From contig CAVSUB010000002.1 of assembly GCA_963730995.1 (NCBI GenBank), positions 496,001 through 560,000 of the forward strand: a stretch of 64,000 bases of DNA, written 5' to 3'. Shown piece by piece: positions 52,369-61,211 of the stretch. This DNA comes from CAVSUB01 sp963730995. GTDB lineage: Bacteria; Acidobacteriota; Vicinamibacteria; Vicinamibacterales; 2-12-FULL-66-21. Under the pieces are notes generated by a model. That model searched no databases, was not told the DNA's origin, and worked only from the letters and a program-made list of their open reading frames with translations. Made by a program: the position numbers and the translations under genes. Position 1 is the first letter of the stretch. Each line of letters begins with the position of its first letter.

Positions 52369-53515
52369 TCAGAACGTCCTTCTCGCGATCCATTCTCGAA
52401 AGAGCGAGTCGACGACGACGTAGCGATCGCCTTCGCGTGCGATGACGTCTTCCCGGAGCAGAGCACCCAGGGAGGCCTGCACCGTCGACGTTCCGCTGAG
52501 GCGATAGCGCGATCGCACGTCCGCCGAGAGCAGCTCGCGTCCCTCCTCGAGCACCGTCGCCCGCAGGGCTCCACGCTGCGCGAGCGTCAGTCGCTGCCAC
52601 ATACCTTCGAAGAGCGTCTCGTGCTCACCCAGCAGCCGCTTCAGCGTAGCGTGCAGATCATCGAGATCCGCCGTCCTGCGTCCGTCGCTCCTGGCATCGT
52701 CCCAGACCTCGTGGGCGAGCCGCTGTACATCGTACGGAAGATTGCCCGCCAGGTCGACGACGGCGGCGCCGAGACCCGCGGCAGCCTTGATGCCGCTCGC
52801 CTTGAAGCGCGCTTCGATGAACTGCGCGAAGCGGTCGGCGGGAATCTTCTGGAGCCGCATGACGGGGCCCGCTTTGTAGAACGGCCGGCTCCGTCCGAGC
52901 ATGCGCTCCATGAGCGTCGGCTCGGAACCCGAAAACACGTAGCCGACCTGACGTTGGGTCTGGACGGCGGCCCGCAGCGCATGTTCGACGTTGCCGCCGT
53001 TGAAGGCGCCGATGGCCTGGAACTCGTCGAGCGCGATGGCCATGCGCCGCCGGCGGGCGTCCGCAATCCGGCCGGGCAGGGCGAAGACTTCCTGCGCGAG
53101 CCTGGACACGTCGCGGTCGGTGCGGACGGAAGGAAAGCCGACGGTCAGTTGCCGCTTGCCCGCGTGATCCGGCTCGAGGCGCACCTCGGCCCTGATCCCC
53201 GTGAGCATGTCGCGCAGCCACGCAGTCGCACGTTCGAGCCGGGTTTCCACCGACACGAGGGCCTGGGCGTAGCCTTCGAGGAACGCGACGTAGGAGCTGA
53301 AGCTGCTGACCGTGACGTCGACCGTCAGCGCGCCCCCTCGGGCCGCCGCCACGAGCGCCTGCCGTACCGAGGGAAGACTTGCCGTATCGGCGCGGAGAGA
53401 TCAGGAAGATCTTCTGGCCGGCCTGGAGATCTCGGGTCAGGCGGTCGAGCTCCGTTTCGCGGTCCACGAAAGCCGCCGCGGGGACGACCTCGCCGTACAC
53501 GAAAGGGTTCGTCAT
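52369..53515 (-). CDS. AAA-type ATPase of the archaeal-ATPase group, frameshifted
   Basis: From ATG 53515 the first 49 residues (MTNPFVYGEVVPAAAFVDRE onward) reach the Walker A motif ISPRRYGKSS. The frame then breaks and continues one base on as VRQALVAAARGGALTVDV in the next frame, to 52369. Walker B is MAIALDEFQAIGAF, sensor 1 is YVFSGSEPTLM, and a C-terminal winged helix is present (TLAQRGALRATVLEEG). Deleting one base at about 53367-53373 restores SSLVRQALVAAARGG. Expected total is about 381 residues. It precedes the MFS gene. Role unknown; such STAND-like ATPases occur in regulation and defence. Confidence 0.85.
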
Positions 53516-53526
53516 TGTTTACTTGC

Positions 53527-53625
53527 GCATGGGGCCCCACCCCCATGCGCTCTCGCTCGGCGGCTTCGCGCCTCGCTCGGGCCGCAGGCGCTTTTTAGTG
53601 CGCACGGGGCCCCACCCCTATGCGC
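53527..53625. repeat. Direct repeat of a GGGGCCCC-centred palindrome
   Basis: CATGGGGCCCCACCCCCATG (53528 on) recurs at about 53601 as CACGGGGCCCCACCCCTATG, each beside a CTCGCT/GGCGCTCGC-rich stretch to 53660. It lies in the spacer between the convergent-side ATPase start and the peptidase end. Dispersed repeat of unknown role. Confidence 0.65.
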
Positions 53626-53784
53626 CATCCTTGGCGCTCGCTGCGCTCGCGCCTGGTTAGAGACGACAGTCCCGTTTCAGCCTGCTCTCTCTCTGGGAAT
53701 CGCGACCGGTGAGGTCCGAGTCCCGAGCGGCGAGCCCTGAATCCCGGCTCGTCATTACGTCAACCACCGTAGCCGTTACGGATA

Positions 53785-56109
53785 TTAACGTAACGAAGGT
53801 CGGTCCGCAAACGCCACGGGAAGCGCCCACGTGGCCGACGCCGTCCAGACTGTCCGCTCCTGCGGGAGCCAGGATGGAAGGGACTGCCAGCCGTCGCCGC
53901 CGGGGAGCCTGGCGGACGTGGCCAGAACGAGCGGCGTGCCGATTCCAGCGGGGTCGGTCGTATTGAACGCGGCGCGGAAGAGCACGCCCTCAGCCGGTAC
54001 GGCGATGAACGTCGCCGTCCAGGAGCCAACCCGGACGAGGCCCGGCAGGTTGTGTCTGGCGGGGACGACGCCGGGAGGGAGCGCGAAGGACACGGTGAGG
54101 CCTGGTTCGCGCGGAACGACGGAGATCAGGAGCTCGAGACCCCCAGCGACCGGCTGCAGCGTTGACTGCGTCACCTGCAGTGGAGCAGGCCCGATCGCCG
54201 GAGCGGACGTTCGGAACACGAACGGATGCCTCAAGCGGCCCCACGGCACCCCGCCAGGCGCAGCGGCCGACACCCGCGTCCAGCCTCCGGGTGCACCCGG
54301 TGCGAGATCCAGCCCGGGCTCGATCGATCCCACCTCCCAGACGCTCGGAGCATCCGGCGTCTGCAGCACCCGAACGACCCGCCGGAGTGGCGCTTCCGCC
54401 GTGTATGCAGGCGCCTCGTACGCGAGACCCGCCGTCACGGTGAGCGCGATCAGCCCGAGCGATGTCACGAGCGACGGTCTGACCAGCGGGCGCCCCGCGG
54501 CGAGGGCTCCCAGCAGCGGGGGCACGAGCATGACGCCGGCCAGCAGCATCACCATGGCATAGACGAAGGCAGGCGTGACGATCGGAAATCGCCCGAAGGT
54601 GGCGACCAGGAACCGGAGCAGCACGATGGTCTCGTGCAACCAGAGCACGGCGGCGACATCGAAGACGACGAGCGACACGATCCGCACCGCGGGAGCGCTC
54701 GTGGGGCGGACAACGAGGAGCAGCGCACCTGCCACGAACAGCGGGATCGTCCAGAGATAGACAGCGGACGGCGCCAGCATGAAAGCGCCTGCGGCAAGTG
54801 CGATCCAGACAGGGAGCGTCACGGTCCACGCGACGAGAGGATGGCGGAGGCCGTGTGCGCGAGCGGGGAGCCAGGCGCCGGCGCGGCTGACGATCCACCC
54901 GACGAGCGCCGCGACCGCCAGAAGCAGCGCGAAGAGGCGATCGGGCTTCGCGTACCACGGGTGATACATCTCGCGGCCCGCCCTGAGCGCCCACGTCGCA
55001 CCGGTCATCGACGCGAACACGAGCACCGCACCGATCGCCGACCACACGAACGTCAGGATCCATCGAAGGAGTCCGGCTATTCGGATAGCCGCCGCCGTCA
55101 CGCGAAACCATGCCACGACGCCGAGAAGGAGCGCGCCAATCGACAGGATCTGCCCGGCTAGAGGCCCGTAGACGATCGCTGTCGTGGCGGCGATGTCGAA
55201 GTAGGTGCCGGTGCCGCTCGATCGCTGAGCAATGTCCGTCCCGTTCAACGCGTTCAGGATGCCGACGATGTTCTCGCCCGTGTCGCGGATCGTGGCTTGT
55301 GAGAGGCGGTCCGGCGTGTCACGCGCCGTGTGATAGGCGTAGCTGTCGCCGACGGGAGCGAAGTTCAGTCCAGGAATCTCCTGCCGCTTGATGATCGAGA
55401 AATCGGTGTCGCTCGGCAGCCGCTTGTAAATCTCGAGCGCGAAGGACCCGCCCCGTGGATGCGGTGCCTGATGCGCCCACGCACTCACGAGCCATTGGTT
55501 ATCCGGTCCGGTTTCGAAGAGCAGCGCCGGGCCGTTCGACCCGATCGACTCGACCTGCAGGTAGGCCGTCAGGCTGCGCGTGACCTCTCGATCGGTCATC
55601 AGCGCCGCGGCGCCCATGAGGTCGGCCTCCTCGCCGTCGGTCAGGAGCACCAGCAGCGACCACTGCCGGTCGCTGCGGCCGGCGAAAACGCGCGCAGCCT
55701 CCAGAGCGATCGCCACCCCGAGCGCATCATCCGTCGCGCCGGGCGCTTCGGGTCGCGAGTCGTAGTGCGCGACCAGCCCGATGGCCTCCGGCCGCGCGCC
55801 TGGCAGCGAAGCAATGATGTTGACGACGTGCGCCGTCTGCCCGAGCTCGGGCCGCCGCGCGTCCGTCTCCTGGACGCGCACCTCGAAACCGAACAGTTTC
55901 AGCTGGTCGATGATGTACTCGCGGGCGCGTTGATTGGCCGGCGTGCCGACTGCCCGGCTGCCAATCGTGCCGGCCAGCATGCTGACGTGCGCTCGAGCGT
56001 TCTGTCCTGAAAAGAGTCCCGCGGGCCGGGAGCACGAGCCCGAGGCGAGGGTGCCGAGAACGACGGCAGCGAGGAGGACGCGCCTGACCATCGGGGCAGC
56101 GTACTTCAT
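53785..56109 (-). CDS. Membrane M28-family aminopeptidase (ERMP1-like architecture)
   Basis: 774 residues. An N-terminal signal or lipoprotein-like segment (VRRVLLAAVVLGTLASGSC) precedes an M28 zinc aminopeptidase domain (about 40-320): AHYDSRPEAPGATDDALGVA, TDGEEADLMGAAAL, LQVESIGSNGP and YAYHTARDT cover the metal ligands and the general base Glu. About eight membrane helices follow (330-590), then a beta-rich C-terminal domain (about 600-774). This domain order resembles eukaryotic ER metallopeptidase 1. Start is ATG 56109 or 56091. It is adjacent to the end of the his operon on the same strand. Confidence 0.88.
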   Translation of the reverse strand: MKYAAPMVRRVLLAAVVLGTLASGSCSRPAGLFSGQNARAHVSMLAGTIGSRAVGTPANQRAREYIIDQLKLFGFEVRVQETDARRPELGQTAHVVNIIASLPGARPEAIGLVAHYDSRPEAPGATDDALGVAIALEAARVFAGRSDRQWSLLVLLTDGEEADLMGAAALMTDREVTRSLTAYLQVESIGSNGPALLFETGPDNQWLVSAWAHQAPHPRGGSFALEIYKRLPSDTDFSIIKRQEIPGLNFAPVGDSYAYHTARDTPDRLSQATIRDTGENIVGILNALNGTDIAQRSSGTGTYFDIAATTAIVYGPLAGQILSIGALLLGVVAWFRVTAAAIRIAGLLRWILTFVWSAIGAVLVFASMTGATWALRAGREMYHPWYAKPDRLFALLLAVAALVGWIVSRAGAWLPARAHGLRHPLVAWTVTLPVWIALAAGAFMLAPSAVYLWTIPLFVAGALLLVVRPTSAPAVRIVSLVVFDVAAVLWLHETIVLLRFLVATFGRFPIVTPAFVYAMVMLLAGVMLVPPLLGALAAGRPLVRPSLVTSLGLIALTVTAGLAYEAPAYTAEAPLRRVVRVLQTPDAPSVWEVGSIEPGLDLAPGAPGGWTRVSAAAPGGVPWGRLRHPFVFRTSAPAIGPAPLQVTQSTLQPVAGGLELLISVVPREPGLTVSFALPPGVVPARHNLPGLVRVGSWTATFIAVPAEGVLFRAAFNTTDPAGIGTPLVLATSARLPGGDGWQSLPSWLPQERTVWTASATWALPVAFADRPSLR

Positions 56110-56161
56110 CTGAAATCGGGCGCGACTCGGGACCCGCGGCCAGGCTCGACCGGGCCCTCCA

Positions 56162-56842
56162 TCACGCTTCCAGCGTCAGCCTCCCCGTATAGAGCGCCAT
56201 ACCGACTACGGCGTCGACACCCAGGTTATCGAGCGCTTTGATCTCTTCGTGCGTGGTGATGCCGCCGGCAGCGGTCAGCCGCCGCGAGGTCGCGCGGCGG
56301 ACGGCTTCGATCGCCGCCATGTCCGTTCCCTGCATAAGGCCTTCCCGATCGACGTGCGTGTAGAGAAACTCGCCGACGAATGGTTCGAGGATTCGCGCGG
56401 CCTGGGCGGGTGTCAGTGCGAGTCGCGTTCGCCACCCGTGGATCACCACGAGGCCCTCACGGCTGTCCACGGCCGCAATCAGCTGGTCGATTCCGACGGC
56501 GCGGCTCATGTCTTCCGCCATGACGAAGTCGACACCCGTGGCGCTGAACAGCGCCGATCCGACGATGACTTTCGTCGCGCCGAGCGCGAGGATGGCCTTG
56601 GCGCGCTCCGGCGTACGTATGCCGCCGCCGACACGGCAGGGCAGCTCCCGGCAGATGCGGGCCACGAGCGACTCGTTGTCGCCCTCTCCTTTCGCCGCGT
56701 CGAGGTCAATCAGCTGGATCTTCGGCTGGCCGCGCAGGCGCTCGAGCCAGGCGTCGATGTCGCTGATCTCGATCGCAAGCTTCTCGCCTTGAACGAGCTG
56801 CACAATCCGTCCGCCCTGCAGGTCGATGGATGGAATCAGCAT
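56162..56842 (-). CDS. hisA: ProFAR isomerase
   Basis: Fourth histidine step: isomerises 5-ProFAR to PRFAR. 226 residues, TIM barrel. The catalytic Asp8-like residue is in MLIPSIDLQGGRIVQL, the second Asp in YTHVDREGLMQGTD. Phosphate loops are RVGGGIRT and TAAGGITTHEEI. It lies 3 bases after hisF and is the last gene of the operon. It is slightly shorter than typical HisA but no key residue is missing. Confidence 0.93.
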   Translation of the reverse strand: MLIPSIDLQGGRIVQLVQGEKLAIEISDIDAWLERLRGQPKIQLIDLDAAKGEGDNESLVARICRELPCRVGGGIRTPERAKAILALGATKVIVGSALFSATGVDFVMAEDMSRAVGIDQLIAAVDSREGLVVIHGWRTRLALTPAQAARILEPFVGEFLYTHVDREGLMQGTDMAAIEAVRRATSRRLTAAGGITTHEEIKALDNLGVDAVVGMALYTGRLTLEA

Positions 56843-56845
56843 TTT

Positions 56846-57628
56846 TCAGGAAACCAGTCTGACAGCAACCCCCGCATCGCGGAGGAATTTCTTCAAATCG
56901 CTGACGGCATGCTCCGAATAATGGAAGATCGACGCTGCGAGCGCGGCATCCGCAGCGCCAGCCGTGAAGACGTCCAGGAAGTGGTCGAAGGTGCCGGCGC
57001 CGCCGGAAGCGATCACCGGGATGGCAACCGCCGACGACACGGCCGCCGTCATCTCGCAATCGAACCCGGCACGGGTCCCATCGCGATCGATAGACGTCAA
57101 CAGAATCTCGCCAGCTCCGCGCGCCTCGGCCTCCTTCGCCCACTCGACCGCATCCCGCCCCGCGGGCGTGGTCCCGCTGCGGGAGAAGACGGCGTACCGG
57201 CCGTTCTCGCGTTTCGCGTCGATGGCGACGACGACCGCCTGGCTGCCATATCGGCCGGCGAGCCGCGTCAGGAGCTGCGGTTCTGCGAGCGGCGCGCTGT
57301 TCAGACTGACCTTGTCCGCGCCCGCCTCTATCACGGCGTCGGCGTCTGCCTCGCTGCGGATCCCGCCACCGACAGCCAGCGGGATGAACAGCTTCGACGA
57401 GACCGCGCGGATCGTGTCCGCCAGAGCGCGCCGCTGCTCGATGGTCGCCGCCACGTCCAGGATGACGACCTCGTCGATCCCCTCGACGTTGTACCGCGTG
57501 GCAAGCTCCGCGGGATCTCCGGCGCGCTTGAGGCCCTCGAAGTTCACACCCTTGACGACGGACCCGTCACGTACGTCCAGGCAGGCGATGATCCGCTTCG
57601 ACAGGTTCGAGAGTGGAGCGGTGCTCAT
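56846..57628 (-). CDS. hisF: Imidazole glycerol phosphate synthase, cyclase subunit
   Basis: Uses ammonia delivered by HisH to convert PRFAR to imidazole glycerol phosphate and AICAR. 260 residues, TIM barrel with catalytic Asp in KRIIACLDVRDGSVVKGV and Asp in LLTSIDRDGTRAGFD. Phosphate-binding VGGGIRSEADAD and IASGGAG are present. The start overlaps the hisH stop by four bases (ATGA), as expected for subunits made in equal amounts. Confidence 0.95.
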   Translation of the reverse strand: MSTAPLSNLSKRIIACLDVRDGSVVKGVNFEGLKRAGDPAELATRYNVEGIDEVVILDVAATIEQRRALADTIRAVSSKLFIPLAVGGGIRSEADADAVIEAGADKVSLNSAPLAEPQLLTRLAGRYGSQAVVVAIDAKRENGRYAVFSRSGTTPAGRDAVEWAKEAEARGAGEILLTSIDRDGTRAGFDCEMTAAVSSAVAIPVIASGGAGTFDHFLDVFTAGAADAALAASIFHYSEHAVSDLKKFLRDAGVAVRLVS

Positions 57629-58221
57629 GCGGCAATCAGCGTCAGGAAATTGCGGATGATCTGCAATCCGATTTCTCCTGACTTCTCCGGGTGAAACTGC
57701 ACGCCGCAGACACGGTCGCGCTCGACGGCGGCGGCGAACGGCCGGCCATGCGTGGCGGAGGCCACGCAGTCGGCGGTGACCGGCGCGGCGAACGAGTGCG
57801 TGAAGTAGACCTGTGCGCCGTCAGGTATGCGGTCGAGGAGACGCGAGGCCCGTGTCATCGCCAGCGCGTTCCACCCGACATGCGGTACCTTCACCGTCGA
57901 CGGCAGCCGCTCGCATCGTCCGCTCATCAACCCGAGCCCTGGCACGTCATCCGCCTCAGTGCTGGACTCGAAGAGCCACTGGAGCCCGAGGCAGATGCCG
58001 AAGAGCGCGGCCCCGCCTTCCAGCGCGTGCAGAATCGAATCCCGCCATTCGCCGCCAAGCGGCGTCGTCGCCTGGAAATGCCCGACACCGGGCACGACGA
58101 TCGCCGTCGCTGTCGCCAGATCCGCCGGAGTTCGCGGCGTGGTGAGCTCCGCCCCTGCCGCCGCGAAGCCCTTGCGTACCGATGTCAGATTCCCGGCGCC
58201 GTAGTCGATGAGGGCAATCAC
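57625..58221 (-). CDS. hisH: Imidazole glycerol phosphate synthase, glutaminase subunit
   Basis: 198 residues from GTG 58221, with AAAGGG just upstream; the longer frame to 58275 lies inside hisB. Class I glutamine amidotransferase: oxyanion strand VVPGVGHF, nucleophile Cys in LFGICLGLQWLF, His-Glu in CGVQFHPEKSGEIG. It delivers ammonia to HisF. GTG overlaps the hisB stop (GTGA). Confidence 0.95.
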   Translation of the reverse strand: MIALIDYGAGNLTSVRKGFAAAGAELTTPRTPADLATATAIVVPGVGHFQATTPLGGEWRDSILHALEGGAALFGICLGLQWLFESSTEADDVPGLGLMSGRCERLPSTVKVPHVGWNALAMTRASRLLDRIPDGAQVYFTHSFAAPVTADCVASATHGRPFAAAVERDRVCGVQFHPEKSGEIGLQIIRNFLTLIAA

Positions 58222-58806
58222 AACAACCCTTTCGTGCTCGGCAGCGTGCGTTTGAGCTGCCGGTCGCGTGAGCACGCAAAGCGAAGCGCGCGTGCGAACG
58301 CCTTGAAGAGCGCTTCGACTTTGTGATGATTCGACCGCCCGTAAAGCACCTTGACGTGCACGTTGGCGCGAGCCCCCTGGGCAAAGCCTTCGAAGAAATC
58401 CGTCACGAGCTCGGACTGGAGATCGCCGACCCTCTCGACCTCGATCTGGAGGTCGACGACAGCGTGCACGCGACCCGAGAGATCGATCGCCGCGACGCCG
58501 AGCGTCTCGTCCATCGGCATCACGAAGTAGCCCGCGCGGTTGATGCCCCGGCGATTTCCGAGCGCCATCGACACCGCTTCGCCGAAGGCAATGCCGACAT
58601 CCTCGACGGTGTGATGCTGGTCGACATCGAGGTCGCCCTTGGCCGCGATCTTCAGATCGAATCCACCGTGCCGGGTGACGAGCTCCAGCATGTGATCGAA
58701 GAACCGGATCCCGGTGCTGACGTCATAGCGGCCCGCGGCCGTCGAGCTCCAGCCGGAGCGCAATGGAAGTTTCCGTCGTGACTCTGTTTATTACGCCGCG
58801 CCGCAC
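58218..58806 (-). CDS. hisB: Imidazoleglycerol-phosphate dehydratase, frameshifted
   Basis: Dehydrates imidazole glycerol phosphate. No start codon lies after the hisC stop. The best start is GTG 58806, inside the end of hisC, four bases after GGAGG. It reads VRRGVINRVTTETSIALRL to DGRG, then hits TGA at 58723. The rest (YDVSTGIRFFDHMLELVTRHGG, DLDVDQHHTVEDVG and GRSNHHKVEALFKAFARAL, the metal-binding His/Glu motifs) continues one base on to 58218. Removing one C from the CCC at 58732-58734 gives DGRGRYDVSTG, the normal family sequence (about 195 residues). The CTA TGA C context at the break resembles the prfB recoding site, but an assembly error is simpler. Confidence 0.9.
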
Positions 58807-59840
58807 AAAACCTCCTCCAGCGCCTCGATGCAACGCGTCGTGTGCTCGACCACGCCGGTGGTGATGCGCGCGCACCCTTGGCATCCGGGATCTCCGGATC
58901 GATCGCGGATGGCGACCTGCCGGGCGGCCAATCCGCCGATCACCCGCTCGAGATCCGTTCCAAACCTGGCAAGCACGAAGTTCGCGGTGCTCGGCCAGTA
59001 CTTGACGTCCAGGCGGTCGAGCGTTGCACAGAGAAGTCGACGCGATTCGCGCACCTGCGCCAGGTACCACTCGTAGTAGGCGAGGTCTTCGAAGGCCGCC
59101 GGGAGCGCGACGGCGGCGGCGACGTTGAGCGTGTACGGCGGAACTGTCCGGCGGAGCGGCGCGATGGTGTCCGGTGCGGCTACCAGCGCACCGGCACGCA
59201 GCCCAGCCAGACCGTACGCCTTTGCGAACGTGCGCCCGACCACGACGTTCTCGAGCGTCAGGAACGCCGGGTCGCCGATCAATGTCTCTCCCGAAAAGTC
59301 CGCGTACGCCTCGTCGACGAACACGAGCGCCTTCGAGGCAGCACGCGCAATGCTCACCACGTCCTGGCGCGGGATCAGTCCACCGGTGGGATTGTTCGGG
59401 TTCGTGAGGAAGATCGCCCGCGTTCGCGTTGTGACGGCCTGAATCACTTCGCGGACGGGGAACACGAACTCGGGTCCGAGCGGCACCTCGACGACGCGGC
59501 CACCGACGGCGTCGGCACAGGCGGCGTACATGTCGAACGCCGGCACGACCACAATCGCTTCGAACGGCTCGTCCAGAGGGCTGTTCCGCAATGCGCTCAC
59601 AGCCGTCGCCAGGATTCCATCGTCCAGGCCGTTGGTCAGGAGGAGGCACTCGGGCTGCACACCCAGCCGTGCGGCGCAGGCAGCGACGACCGTCTCGTAA
59701 TCGGGATAGATTGCGACGTTCTGACGTGTGAGTCTCTGCAGCGCGGCAATCACTCCTGGCGAACAGCCGGCGGTGTTCTCGTTGAGGTGCAATCGCAGCG
59801 CGTCTCCGGCTGCGACGGCGCGTTCGTACTCGTAGCTCAT
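58791..59840 (-). CDS. hisC: Histidinol-phosphate aminotransferase
   Basis: 349 residues of class II aminotransferase, PLP-dependent, glutamate as donor. Landmarks: LRLHLNENTAGCSPGV at the start, FLTNPNNPTGGLIPRQDV, VFVDEAYADFSG, and the Schiff-base Lys in VGRTFAKAYGLAGLRAG. The substrate-binding Arg is in CARITTGVVEHTTR. The start overlaps the hisD stop by four bases; the end overlaps the hisB start. Confidence 0.95.
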   Translation of the reverse strand: MSYEYERAVAAGDALRLHLNENTAGCSPGVIAALQRLTRQNVAIYPDYETVVAACAARLGVQPECLLLTNGLDDGILATAVSALRNSPLDEPFEAIVVVPAFDMYAACADAVGGRVVEVPLGPEFVFPVREVIQAVTTRTRAIFLTNPNNPTGGLIPRQDVVSIARAASKALVFVDEAYADFSGETLIGDPAFLTLENVVVGRTFAKAYGLAGLRAGALVAAPDTIAPLRRTVPPYTLNVAAAVALPAAFEDLAYYEWYLAQVRESRRLLCATLDRLDVKYWPSTANFVLARFGTDLERVIGGLAARQVAIRDRSGDPGCQGCARITTGVVEHTTRCIEALEEVLCGAA

Positions 59841-61117
59841 CTTTCTGACCTTTTCCGTGTACGCGGCGGGGCGCCGATTCGACGATCGCGGATCGTCATC
59901 GATGCGGCATGTGCGGTGAGGCCTTCAGCCCGCGCCAACGCGACACCGGCCGGCGCGATCCGGCGCAGCCCAGCGGCCGTGAGCCGCTGGACTGTTGACA
60001 CGCGAACGAAGTCTGCCGCGCTCAGCCCGCCTCGACCTGCCGCGGCGCCGCTGGTTGGCAGGACGTGGTTGGACCCCGTGACGTAGTCGCCGCAGGCCTG
60101 GGCGCTGTAGTCGCCAACGAACACCGTGCCGGCGCGCGTGGTCCGCCGAGCGATCGCATCCGAGTCGCACACGAGATGCTCCGGCGCCAGGCGCTGGGTG
60201 AGGGCGATCGCTTCGTCCAGAGTTCTCGACACCACGATGCCGCCGTTGCGCGCGAGCGAGACTGGCGCCGGGCCGGCCTTTGGCAGCTGCCGTGCGATCG
60301 CGCGCGCGACAGCGCTGGCGAGCCTCTTCGACGGCGTGATCAGGATTGCGCGCGCGTCCGGATCGTGCTCGGCCTGGGCAATCAGGTCGGCGGCGATCCA
60401 TTCGGCACGGCCGGTTTCCGAGAGGACGGCGATCTCGCTCGGCCCGGCGAAGAAATCGATCGCGCAATCCCTGGCGACGAGTGCCTTTGCGGCGGCGACG
60501 TACGCGTTTCCGGGCCCCACGATCTTGTCCACCTTCGGCACGGTCGAGGTGCCGTACGCGAGTGCGCCAATCGCGTGGGCCCCGCCGATCCGGAACAGCC
60601 GATCGACACCAGCTTCCCGCGCCGCGCACAGGACTGTCGCGTCCGGCCTGGGGCACACGGCCACGACCTCGCGCACGCCTGCTACGCGCGCGGGAATCGC
60701 CGTCATGAGGAGCGACGACGGGAGCGGATAGCGCCCGCCGGGGACGTAGCACCCGACGCGATCGAGCGGCACGACGCGCTGCTCGATCCGCACGCCGGAC
60801 GTCGGGGCGACCGTCCAGCCCCGCGGGACCTGCCTGCGTGCGACGCGGCGGATGTGTCGAGCCGCCAGTCGAATCGCGTCACGGACGTCGCGTGGAGTCG
60901 CGCGGACGCCAGCCTCGATCTCTGTCGGCCCGATCTCGAGCGCCGCGGTCAACCCGTCGAAGCGCCTCGCGAATGCCAGAAGAGCGGGTTCCCCCTCCCG
61001 CCGCACACGCGAGACGATGCGCGCAACGCGTGCCTCGAGTCGACGATCGCGTGCCGGCCGGCGATCGAGGAGGCCGCTGACGGCGCGTTCGTCGGTGCTG
61101 TCGATGATGCGAATCAT
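59837..61117 (-). CDS. hisD: Histidinol dehydrogenase
   Basis: 426 residues. NAD- and zinc-dependent two-step oxidation of histidinol to histidine. Landmarks: VGCYVPGGRYPLPSSLLM, IGGAHAIGALAYGT, KIVGPGNAYVAAAK, DFFAGPSEIAVL, and zinc/catalytic residues in APEHLVCDSD and SNHVLPTSGAA. Ends in a basic tail (RTRKRSER). Upstream lies a 94-base spacer with GGATCC words, then hisG. Confidence 0.96.
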   Translation of the reverse strand: MIRIIDSTDERAVSGLLDRRPARDRRLEARVARIVSRVRREGEPALLAFARRFDGLTAALEIGPTEIEAGVRATPRDVRDAIRLAARHIRRVARRQVPRGWTVAPTSGVRIEQRVVPLDRVGCYVPGGRYPLPSSLLMTAIPARVAGVREVVAVCPRPDATVLCAAREAGVDRLFRIGGAHAIGALAYGTSTVPKVDKIVGPGNAYVAAAKALVARDCAIDFFAGPSEIAVLSETGRAEWIAADLIAQAEHDPDARAILITPSKRLASAVARAIARQLPKAGPAPVSLARNGGIVVSRTLDEAIALTQRLAPEHLVCDSDAIARRTTRAGTVFVGDYSAQACGDYVTGSNHVLPTSGAAAGRGGLSAADFVRVSTVQRLTAAGLRRIAPAGVALARAEGLTAHAASMTIRDRRIGAPPRTRKRSER

Positions 61118-61181
61118 AGGAACTTACGCTGTCGGGATCGGAACACGAACCGACGCCCTCGGGGTCCCGACTCTCGACTGC

Positions 61182-61207
61182 CGGATCCCCGATCCCTGAC
61201 CACGGAT
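61182..61207. repeat. GGATCC words between hisG and hisD
   Basis: CGGATCCCCGATCCCTGACC and following bases. The 17 bases 61191-61207 are identical to 3099-3115. It lies within a probable operon, so it would be transcribed and may affect processing or relative expression. Confidence 0.6.
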
Positions 61208-61211
61208 AACG

